DNA of 24,781 nt from Russula earlei (lineage: Eukaryota > Basidiomycota > Agaricomycetes > Russulales > Russulaceae): positions 1 through 24,781 of the forward strand of contig JAGFNK010000706.1 of NCBI GenBank assembly GCA_025769875.1, read 5' to 3'. Below the pieces are notes generated by a model. The model was not told the origin of the DNA. It made no database searches and saw only the letters and a list, made by a program, of their open reading frames with translations. A program made the translations under genes and the position numbers. Of this stretch, positions 1 to 8,788 are shown piece after piece (position 1 is the stretch's first letter; the number at the start of each line of letters is the position of its first letter).

Positions 1-31
1 GCAGCCTGCTGTTTGTCTGCCGTCGCCGTCG

Positions 32-88
32 ATGTCTGGCCAGTGCTGAGCTGAGCTGAATAATGTCTGGCCAGTGCTGAGCTGAATA
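32..88. repeat. Short direct tandem repeat at the left edge
   Basis: Two adjacent copies (32-62 and 63-88) begin with ATGTCTGGCCAGTGCTGAGC. The first carries one extra AGCTG. This is a simple local duplication upstream of the first gene; no function is evident. Confidence 0.8.
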
Positions 89-150
89 TTTCGGTCGTTC
101 AAAGTGGCAATAAGTGGAATAAGAAATAAACTCTACTGTGACACCCCTGA

Positions 151-157
151 TATAAGA
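151..157 (+). promoter_or_regulatory. TATA-like element of WW/TM gene copy 1
   Basis: TATAAGA lies about 120 nt upstream of the first ATG at 276. A pyrimidine/CA-rich leader follows it. The spacing suits a fungal core promoter, but this is inferred from position and motif only. Confidence 0.4.
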
Positions 158-275
158 ATCCGGCCCCGATTGTCAATCCTCAAGTCAATTCCCATCCCCC
201 AGCGTTCCCCTACACAATTTCACCAGCAATAGCTAACGCCCACCACTTCGTGGTCTCGGATCATTCGTTCACAGG

Positions 276-3200
276 ATGTCTAAACCACAATCCCAGAGAT
301 TCTCCCTTCGTGCATTGTTGAAGCGAAGGCAGACTCGTCTCAGTGACTCCATGTCGCCACAGCCGCTCCCCAAATCGTCAAACGACCCTCTCAGGACTCC
401 ACCCAAATACCCTTTCCCCAGAGTATGCCATGTCAAATCTCGTAGAGGATCATCGACTGATATTAGCGGTTTCATAAGGCTGCTGCCGCTCTCCTTGTCG
501 TCAACCAAGTCTCCCACTCCTACACACCTCTTTTCCGTTTCCGTACAGTATGCCTGCCGATTCCCGTAGATGACCGTCGGCTGATCTTAGCGGTTTCACA
601 AGGAATCCGTCAACCGAGTCTCTCCCACTCTCCCCAATTACCCTTGAGTATGCCTACCGGATTCTGTAGATGACCATCGACTGATCTTAGCAGTTTAACA
701 AGGCCGTCAACCGAGTCTCTTAGACTCTCAATTACGCCTATTCAAGAGTATGCCTGTCGAATTCTGTAAATGACCGTCGGCTGATCTTAGCCTTTTTACA
801 AGGATTCCGTTGCCCGAGTATCTCAGCGTCCCCCCAATTGACATTACCAAAGAGTATGGCTGCCGAATCCCGTAGATGGCTATTGACCGATCTTATCTAT
901 TTCAAAAGGCCGCTGTCGCCCTACAGGTCGTCAACCGAGTCTCTCACACTCTCCCAAACTTCCATTGTCTCAAGGTATGGCTGCCAAATCCCGTAGACGA
1001 CTATCGACTGATCTTTGAGGTTTCACAAGGCTGTCACTGATTCCCTCATCAACCGAGTCTTCCACACCCTCCCTTGTCATACTGTATGCCTGCCGAAGCG
1101 CATAGATGACCATCAACTGATCTTAGAGGTTTCACAAGGCCGCCGTCAACCGACTCTCTCCCACTCTCCCCAATTACCCTTACCCAAGAGTATGCCTGCA
1201 GAATCCTGAGGATGATCATCGACTAATCTAGCCTTTTAACCAGGCTGCCGTTGTCCGAGTCTCTCGGAGACTCCCCAATTGACCTTGCCAAAGAGTATGG
1301 CTGCCGAATCCCATAGACGACCATCGACTGATCTTATGTGTTTCACAACGCTGTTGTCCCCATTCAGGTCGTCAACCGAGTCTCTCATGCTCTACCCAAA
1401 TGCCCGTGGCCTGGAGCTTGCCATGTCAAGTTCCGTGCATGAACTCCCTCCTCGTAAAGTTGCTGAATCAATGCCGGAACCGTTGATACCGTCGAAACTG
1501 TCTGATCCTCCTACTACTGCTCCAGGTGATACTCCAAATCCTCCAATCACCGTCTCGTCATCCAGGCTGGCACAAATACCGGAGGAATCCTCTGACTGGG
1601 CATTCCGTCCTTTTGTACAGCCCACCACCGAACCCAATGCCGAAGAATTCCCAATCTCCCCCGGTCCAGATAAAGTCGTTGTATCACCTCCGCCTCCGGT
1701 GTCCCATTCTGCTCTTACAAGGAAACATTCTGAGCCAGATCTAGTCATGTCGGTCGACCCCACACCCCATGTCTCAGATCCTCCAGGATCCCTCAGTCTC
1801 GGCGAGATAGAGCACGCCGCAGACGATGACGGCATTGAATGGCATGGACAGGATAAGCAACAGCTGCCGATCGAGATATCGTCTCGGCCAGAGGCCTTTG
1901 AGGCTCCTATGATGTTCCCCCCTCATAAATACGTTATCGAGAGAACGAGTAGGAACCTCGTGTCTACTTGTTCCAATCTAGCGTCCACTGTATCCGCTCC
2001 GATGGCCACGGAGGCTCTCCCAATAAAGGTTGACAATGTAAGTAGTGCTGGTACGACAACTTCGAAGAACTCTATAGAATCTCGCCAGGGAGGTGTCGTC
2101 GCGCTCCCTGCCGGTAGCGGGTGTGTTTCTTCTAATCTTGGAGATGATGTCTGTTTTATGACATTATCTAGCGTGCAACCTGTCCCAGAACCTCGCCCTG
2201 TAGAACAATTCAACATCCCAATCCCCCAGTGAGACAAGTATTCTTGCTCTACGAGTTCCACTATGACAACTTTAACAGAGCAGCCTCAATTGGAACTAGT
2301 TCTAGCAACTTTTGGGACGGCGCCATAATCGATATTCCCCTCCCACCCCCCAGCGAGGTTGGATTTCCTATGTAGGTTGCTCCTCTACCAATGAAATGCA
2401 ACTCGTTCAATTGTGTAATCGAAGGCCTGTTCAAACAACGCCTTCAGGCCTCAGTGCCACGGGGAAAAGTAATAGATGTTTATCTGGCGAGTTCATCGGG
2501 TATGACACCGGCGCAGAGTACGTGAACCAAATCGTACAAGTGGTGTCTTCCTCATTATCACTAGCGACTCGCACGCATATCCACAACCGTCTACAAGTTC
2601 CCTCGAAATTACTCCTAATTACGAACAAGTCCAGCATACGCAATCAGTCACTAACTTTGCCTCGCACAATGAGGACCCTATTGGACCCTTGCCAATTCCT
2701 CTGTTCCGAGCCGCAAGCGCTGAGTGGCGAGAATACTTGTTACCAGATGGCACCCGCTACTTCTCGAACCCTACTCCCAAAATTACTACGGATGTTGATC
2801 TGCGCGATATCGAAAGATTAGACGCAGTCACAAGGTTTCTTAATGGTCGAGGTGTGGAGATTCTAACCCCACCAGAGTGGGAATTATGGCTCCGTAATGG
2901 GAGTGAGTCAACGACAGGATTTACTCCGCTGATGGCCTGGGTACACCACGGATCACGGATGGTCCAATCTTGGTCGGATATGTCGACCCCGGCTGGACCA
3001 GCAAAGCCCATATTGGACTTCGTCTTCGCGCGTCCTGCATCAGATCCAAGGCATCCTATAGGCAAAGATGTTGATAGTAAGCGTCGATGGACCACAGGTA
3101 ATTCTCGTATTGATTATTTTCTGCAGAGATAGAGTCGGAACATCAATACTGGTCGTTCGTGATGGCCCATCCTGTTCATATCACGCTCCCAGCAGAATCT

Positions 3201-3795
3201 GTTCACGAAGCGATCAATGTCCTCACGTGGTTCCATACCAGTCCGTTATTTACTTTTTAACCTGTCTCTACTGTTCATTCACCTCGTGACAGGCCAGCCG
3301 CAACAGTCGCCACACCCTTCCCCGCCGCCGTTTAGTCAGGAGGAATGTCAAGAGTGGCTGACTCAGCTTCGTTCTTTTAGCCGTGAGCCTTCAAGTTCAC
3401 CACAGCGATCTGGCCTCTTGACATACGTCCTATCCAGACATGTCTACCCCAGCTGTGGTTCGCACACGTGTCGTATCTTCAGTGCTTTTTCGCATTGGTA
3501 AGTTTTGGCCCATCTTCGAGCAACTACTCGTAGTCTTATCGAGGATTGTTTAGTCGCATGGAGACGGGGTCGACGACGGGACTGCGCGACATTTCAAGAT
3601 CCTCGCGAAAATAACAATGTTCCTTCAGCTGACATTTCGCTTCCTCGTACTAGGGGGGAGTTCACCATCTCCTTCGTTTGTTCTGGTCTCCCTAACTTTT
3701 CCTGGAGCGATCACATCGTCAAAGTCTCAGCACGGGAGGTGGCTTACGTAGTACTACTGATCGTGTGCTTTTTATTAGGGCGCCTGCTTGCGTGA
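276..3795 (+). CDS. WW-like domain / C-terminal membrane-anchor protein, copy 1 (spliced, 5' end uncertain)
   Basis: I recognise this as a basidiomycete family of unknown function: disordered Pro/Ser/Glu-rich N-terminus, a WW-like motif, a conserved helical region and a C-terminal membrane segment. Supported exons are up to 2120, then 2172-2228, 2279-2371, 2425-2517, 2565-3076, 3127-3240, 3293-3382, 3438-3497 and 3554-3795 (TGA). All introns are GT..AG, 47-56 nt, with matching phases. From ATG 1297 the model gives 694 residues. The WW-like stretch (WREYLLPDGTRYFSNP) lies in the 2565 exon. EHQYW and the FSQEECQEWL region follow. The tail VAYVVLLIVCFLLGRLLA is a membrane segment, suggesting a tail-anchored protein. 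ATG 276 matches the start of copy 2 (both begin Met-Ser-Lys), but its frame stops at 569, so how the minisatellite is spliced out is unresolved. The family call rests on pattern memory, not on a search. Confidence 0.65.
423..1410 (+). repeat. Degenerate minisatellite with splice-like signals, copy 1 only
   Basis: Nine units begin with GTATG at 423, 548, 648, 748, 854, 975, 1084, 1190 and 1295, spaced 100-125 nt. Each has a first part of about 43 nt, GTATGsCTGCCGAATCC then CTGATCTTAG, and a second part of about 57 nt, TTTCACAAGG then TCAACCGAGTCTCTC. Units 4 and 8 share a variant, as do units 5 and 9, giving a higher-order period near 441 nt. The second part stays open in the frame that joins the downstream ORF in units 2-5 and 7-9. 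The first part usually carries an in-frame TGA. Copy 2 has no such array. The repeat apparently arose from coding sequence of this gene. Confidence 0.85.
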
Positions 3796-4129
3796 TCGTG
3801 GGTTAGGGGTGCGACCTGGTCATAATATCGCGTCAGGCCATCATTATCAATAATGCCCCACTGCTATTCATCAGATACCATGACACGGATGACGTTTCCG
3901 GTGTTGCGGGTTTTCTCGCCACCCTCCTCTTCGTCTCTACTTGACCCACCTCTTCACATTGGCATGCCGCGGCCATGTACCCCGATGATCCACAAGGTTC
4001 TGGGCAAACAACCATTTCACGGGCCCGAGTTTTGGAGATTGTTCGATGCGTACACTAGCACTACTGGCAACTAGTCACCGCGCACTAGCCACCACGCACT
4101 TGTGGCACCGAAATAGGAAGTGATACAAC
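3796..4129. other. Downstream flank of copy 1
   Basis: I see no gene. The stretch begins with CGTGATCGTGGGTTAG, shared with copy 2, and ends with the shared GGAGATTGTTCGATGC segment around 4036-4050. It is probably the 3' UTR plus intergenic DNA of unit 1. Confidence 0.5.
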
Positions 4130-4690
4130 TATGCCATCATTACCATCTTCCGAATGATGCGTTGCTTACGACCATCGCCAGCCCACAGATCTCTCTCCGG
4201 ATGTGCGATGGTTCCGAACAGTGAGAACTGCTGGCTCGAGCGAGGGTAAACGTAACCGACGTCTCCTTCCGTTTGGCCATGTAGATACTTATCGTTGCAA
4301 TAACATGGTAATCCATCATTCCGTCATCGACGAATCGGAACCAAGCCAAGTTACGGAACAATGAGCACATGCAGGACGAACGAACGGCATCGTCACCCAA
4401 AGCGGCTGCGAAGATCTGGATTGGTCAGTGCGAAGTCGCAAAGGTAGCACAGAAGCATAATGAGATTGACATGCACGGGTCAATTCAGCAGTGTGTCGCC
4501 AAAGTCGAGGGTAGGTGTGCGCCCCACTTGGGCTGCACCGCACACAGCCAGTGGTTCGTTGTTCGTTGGCAGGCAAGGCAAGGCAAGACACACGCGGACA
4601 CCGACTCAGCAATGGAAACACTGTCGTCGGATCAGTTTCACCTCGCTTTGGCGTCAAGCACTGAAATGGGGAGTGCTTGCTTGAACTGGA
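4130..4690. repeat. Conserved non-coding block shared with 8050-8590
   Basis: The sequence aligns over about 550 nt with the region after copy 2. It includes GGGTAAACGTAACCGA, TTCCGTTTGGCCA and CAAAGTCGAGG. Long ORFs on both strands here (plus 4369-4947, minus 4316-4885) are not preserved in the second copy, so I do not call genes. It may hold 3' flank or promoter elements carried along in the duplication. Confidence 0.7.
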
Positions 4691-5182
4691 AGGTGAGGCG
4701 AGGACACCACCCAAGCCCGAGCGGCGTAAGCATCTCGCAACATGATACCCATGCCGGTCGTGGGAAACCCACTGATGAAAGGCGCATTTCCCCCGTTGGG
4801 AAGACCTTGTCCCTGACATTGAGCACGCGCAGAGCAACGTGGGAGTGTCACAGATCGTATGTTCATGACGGCGACTCATTCTCATTATATTATGGCCACG
4901 GAACCTATCTAAAGCGTAGTAAGTGTGGGATGCAGTGTACAGCCTGAGATCATGACGAAAACGGATGAATTGTGTGGCAGTGCCCCGGGCTCGCCGTGCA
5001 GTGCACGCGAGCTGGCATTGGCGTCAAACTCTATATGGATGTGTGGAACGTCCGCGTGAAGCAGACACCTAAGGGCCGAGGGGAAGAAGTCAGTGTGTAA
5101 CGAGTGGCGTTGCACTGCATTGGGCCTTTGTCCTGCTTCGCGTCACGTGCAACAACCGAACATTCAAAAAGTTTGATACTTC
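4691..5182. other. Spacer between the duplicated units
   Basis: No convincing coding sequence. This stretch has no counterpart in the other unit and lies immediately upstream of copy 2, so it presumably contains the copy 2 promoter. I see no clear TATA box. Confidence 0.4.
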
Positions 5183-5225
5183 CGAAGTTCGTGGTCTGGA
5201 ATTATTGGTTTACAATATTTACAGT

Positions 5226-7725
5226 ATGTCCAAGAACCGACCTTCCAAAACCCACTCAGTACTGAGTAGGAGGCCGGTGTCCCCCCGGTACAACTTGTTG
5301 GGGTCCCCTGGGCGCACACCCCCCTCCCTACATCGCGTCCTGCCAGTGGATGGCCGAAAGCTTGTCATGCCGAATCGCACAAACGAACCCCTGTCCGTGA
5401 AGATTGCCGAATCCCTGCCAGAGCTGTCGATGCTGCCCAACTTGTCTAGCCTTCCTGTCGCTGCTCCAGGTGATACACCAGAAACTCCCATCACCGTCTC
5501 ATCATCCAGGCCGGCGCAACCACCGGAGGGATCCTCTGAAGGGGGATTCAACACTTTTGTACAGCCTACCGCTGAACCCACTGTCGAAGAATTCTCAACC
5601 TCCCCCGAGGTAGAAAAAGTCCTTGTATCACCTCTGCCTCCGGTATCCCCTTCCGCTCTTGCAAGGAAACCCTCTGAACCAGGTCTAGTAATGTCGGTCG
5701 ATCCCGCACCCCATGTCTCACGTCCTCTAGAATTCCTCAGCCCTGGCGAGATAGAGCACATTGCAGACGATGTTCTGCCAAATCTGCAATCCGACGGCAG
5801 TGAATGGCCTGAACAGGATCAGCACCGGCTGCCAATCGAGATATTGTCCCAGCCTGAGGAAGCATTTGTGGATCCTATGATATTCCAACCTGATAAATAC
5901 GTTTACAAGAGAACGCGTAGGAAGCCCGTGTCTGCTTGTCCCAATCCGGTGTCCACGGACCATACTTTATCGACTCCAATGGCTACGGGGTCTCTGCAAA
6001 TAAAGGTTGACAATGCAAGTAGCGCTTGTTCGACAACTGCAAAGAACTCTACACAATCTCGCCAGGAAGGTGTCGTTGCGCTCCCTGCCAGTAGCGGGTG
6101 TGTTTCTTGCAGTCTAATGACGATGCTCGCTTATGGCATCATCTATAAGGGCTGATAGTGAATTCGAGGGCGTGCAAGCTGTCCCAGAACCTCACCCTGT
6201 AGAACAATTTAATATTCCAATCCCCCAGTGAGACAGGTTTTCTTTCTCTGCGAGTTCCGTTGTGACGGCGTTAACAGAGCAGCCTCGATTGGAACCAGTT
6301 CGAGCAACTTTTGGGACGGTGCCATAGTCGATATTCCCCTTCCATCCCCCAGCGAGGTTAGATTCCCTATGTAGGTTGCTCCTCCATCAATGAGGTGCAA
6401 CTCGTTCAATCGTGTACTTCAAGGCCTGTTCAAGCAGCACCTTCAGACTGCAGTGCCACAAGGGAAAGTAATAGATATTTATCTGGCGAGTTCATCGGGT
6501 ATGACACAGGTACAGAGTACGTGAATCAAATCTTACATGTGGTGTCTTTCTCACCATTATTAGCGAATTTCTACAACCGTCTACAAGTTCCCTCGAAAAC
6601 ACTTCTAATTACGACCAAGCCCAGCCTGCTCAATCAGGCACTACCTTTGCCTCGCAAAATGAGGATCCTATTGGTCCTGTGCCAATTCGTCGGCCCCGAG
6701 TTTCAAGCGTTGAGTGGCGAGAATACTTGTTACCAGATGGCACCCGCTACTTCTCGAACCCTACTCTCAACATTGTTACGGACGTTGATCTGCGCGACAT
6801 TGAAAGATTGGACATAGTCACAAGGTTTCTCAATGGTCGAGATGTGGAGATTCTTATACCACCAGAGTGGGAATTATGGCTTCGTAATGGGAGTGAGTCA
6901 ACGACGGAATTTAATCCGGTCATGGCCTGGGTACACCACGGATCACGGATGGTGGTGTTCGCGCGTCCTGGATCAGATCCAAGGCATCCTATAAGCAAAG
7001 ATGTTGATAGTAAGTGTCGGTGGACCAGAGCTTATTCTTGTATTGATTATTCTGCAGAGATAGAGTCGGAACATCAATACTGGTCGTTCGTCATGTCCCA
7101 TCCTGTTCATGTCATGCTTTCATCAGAATCTGTTCACGAAGCGATCAACGTCCTCACGTGGTTCCATACCAGTCCGTCATTTTTTAAAAAATCTGTCTCC
7201 ACCGTTCATTTTATTCACCTCGTGCCAGGCCAGTCGCAACAATCGCCACACCCTTCCCCGCCGCCGTTTAGTCAGGAGGAATGTCAAGAGTGGCTGACGC
7301 AACTTCGTTCTTTTAGCCGTGAGCCTTTACCACAGCGATCTAGCCTCTTGACATACGTCCTACCCAGACGTGTCTACCCCAGCTGTGGTTCGCACACGCG
7401 TCGTATCTTCAGTGCTTGTTCGCATTTGTAAGTTTTGCCCCATCTTCGAGCAACTACTCTTAGTCTTATCGAGGATTGTTTAGTCGCATGGAGACGGGGT
7501 CGACGACGGGACTGCGCGACATCTCAAGATCCTCGCGAAAATAACAATGTTCCTTCAGCTGACATCTCGCTTCCTCGTACTAGGGGGGAGTTCACCATCT
7601 CCTTCGTTTGTTCTGATCTCCCTAACTTTTCCTGGAACGATCACATCGTCAGAGTCTCAGCACGGAAGGTGGCCTACGTAGTACTACTGATCGTGTGCTT
7701 TTTATTAGGGCGCCTGCTTGCGTGA
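5226..7725 (+). CDS. WW-like domain / C-terminal membrane-anchor protein, copy 2 (spliced)
   Basis: Paralogue of the upstream gene. Exons are 5226-6097, 6159-6227 (or from 6150), 6278-6370, 6424-6516, 6564-7009, 7058-7171, 7229-7318, 7368-7427 and 7484-7725 (TGA). This gives 692 residues (695 with the alternative acceptor), and every phase matches copy 1. The introns start GTGTGT, GTGAGA, GTAGGT, GTACGT, GTAAGT, GTCCGT, GTGAGC and GTAAGT. Residues ~1-370 are disordered and Pro/Ser/Thr/Glu-rich. The WW-like motif is at ~425-455, with WREY, GTRYF and a following DVDLRD instead of the second Trp/Pro. The PFSQEECQEWL helix region is at ~575-590 and one membrane helix is at ~673-690. I start at ATG 5226 because MSK matches copy 1; an in-frame ATG at 5205 would add seven residues. 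A 57-nt deletion removes 19 residues after the WW motif. Function is unknown; probably tail-anchored, from the terminal helix. Confidence 0.7.
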
Positions 7726-7757
7726 TCGTGGGTTAGCAGTGCGACCTGGCCATCATT

Positions 7758-7920
7758 AGCTGACATTTCGCTTCCTCGTACTAGGGGTGCGTTCACCATT
7801 TCTTTTGTTTGTCCCGGTCTCCCTGATTTTTCATCGAACGACCGCATCATCGAAGACTAGTTACGGAAGGTGGCCTACGTGGTACTGCTGGCCTTGTGCT
7901 TTTCACTAGGGCGCCTGCTT
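7758..7920 (+). pseudogene. Partial extra copy of the last WW/TM exon
   Basis: This 163-nt stretch repeats 7558-7720 (and 3628-3790): it starts AGCTGACATTTCGCTTCC and ends GGGCGCCTGCTT. It still encodes a recognisable membrane tail (VAYVVLLALCFSLGRLL). A TAG at 7858-7860 interrupts the frame and no upstream exons accompany it, so it is a dead fragment. It sits where unit 1 reads CCATCATTATC, so it is an insertion specific to unit 2. It is clearly more diverged than copies 1 and 2 are from each other. Confidence 0.8.
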
Positions 7921-8590
7921 TCCCCTTTGCATGCCGCGGCCACGTGCGCCAACGCCAGCAATGTACTAGTCAAGCAATCGTCTCGACGAGCAACTAGTAT
8001 TTGGGGAACCCGGAGATTGTTCGACGCCTACACTGGCACCACTGGCAAATTCTGAATGAGGCGCTGCTTACGACTGTCGCCAGCTCACTGATCCCTATCC
8101 GGATGGTCGATGGTGAGAGCTGACGGCTCGATCGGGGGTAAACGTAACCGAGATCCCCCTTCCGTTTGGCCACGTAGATACTTATGATAAATAACAATAA
8201 CATGGGCAGTTCGTTCATTCCGTCATCGGCGACTCGGAGCCAAGTAAAGTTACGGAACAATGAGCACATGCATGGCGAACGAACGGCACCGTCGCCCAAA
8301 GCAGCCGCGAAGATCTGGATTGGTCGGTACGAAGTCGCAGAAGTCGGCCCACGATGAATGAGATTGATGGACGATGGCGTGCACGGGGTCAAATTTCGGC
8401 AAGTCGCCAAAGTCGAGGGGTGGGGTGTACCTCGACCCGCTCGGGCTGCATCTCGCACGGCCAAGGGACACCGACACGGACACCGACTCGGCAACGGGAA
8501 ATACCGTCGCCGTCATCGACTCTCGACTTGGCCTCTCGCTTCGGGGCGTTCAAGGAACCGAAATTGGGGGAGGGAAAGCTTGCTTGCCTC
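7921..8590. repeat. Conserved non-coding block after copy 2
   Basis: From about 8050 this is the partner of 4130-4690. It includes the shared GCATGCCGCGGCCA at 7929 and GGAGATTGTTCGACGC at about 8013. No reading frame is conserved between the two blocks. Overlapping ORFs on both strands at 8354-8758 look like GC-rich shadows. Confidence 0.6.
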
Positions 8591-8788
8591 GTCCGCGACT
8601 CGAACCGGGAAGGCGACTTGACTTGTCGATCTCCCCAACCGTCGGCGGGTCTCTTCTCGCGCGAAGCTCGGAAGAATGAAGCACGCAGCGCGCGCTCGCG
8701 TGCGTGCGTGCGTGCTCTGAGAGGAGAGGAGAGGAAACGAAAAACAATAGGGGGATAGAATTGGGACGGTCCCCACCGACCGACCGAC
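8591..8788. other. GC-rich spacer with short simple repeats
   Basis: It contains GTGCG tandem copies around 8699-8712, purine-rich GAGAGGAGAGGAGAGG, and a CCGA tetranucleotide run at 8776-8788. No gene is supported. Confidence 0.4.

Larger units (their letters stand above)
240..4690 (+). repeat. Segmental duplication, unit 1
   Basis: This block is related to 5183-8590. Similarity starts near the shared TTCGTGGTCT upstream of each start codon. It runs through all exons and introns and resumes downstream in 4130-4690 versus 8050-8590, where blocks such as TTACGGAACAATGAGCACATG and GAAGATCTGGATTGGTC are shared. Unit 1 is longer because of the minisatellite at 423-1410. I cannot see exact breakpoints by eye. 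Confidence 0.8.
5183..8590 (+). repeat. Segmental duplication, unit 2
   Basis: This is the second unit of the tandem duplication, in the same orientation as unit 1. It lacks the minisatellite, has a 57-nt in-frame deletion and a 9-nt deletion in the WW exon, and contains an extra exon fragment at 7758-7920. Identity to unit 1 is highest at the 3' end of the gene, with 7 mismatches in the 242-nt last coding exon. Confidence 0.8.

Noticed and set aside
423..1410. CRISPR array
   Set aside because: The repeats are contiguous, long and diverged, with no unique spacers, and the DNA is eukaryotic.
3489..3553. Stop codon TAG at 3551 ending copy 1 before the membrane tail
   Set aside because: The TAG is the end of a 56-nt GTAAGT..TTTAG intron whose phases match in both copies and lead into the membrane-tail exon.
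4316..4947. ORFs of about 190 codons on both strands
   Set aside because: The homologous region 8240-8700 breaks both frames, so they are not conserved genes.
6098..6160. Frameshift and premature stop (TGA 6153) in WW/TM copy 2
   Set aside because: A GTGTGT..AG intron at the same position and phase in both copies (51 nt in copy 1, 52 or 61 nt in copy 2) restores the frame.
8580..8620. Reverse-strand tRNA T-arm (GGTTCGAGT)
   Set aside because: The stem bases do not pair and there is no upstream cloverleaf.
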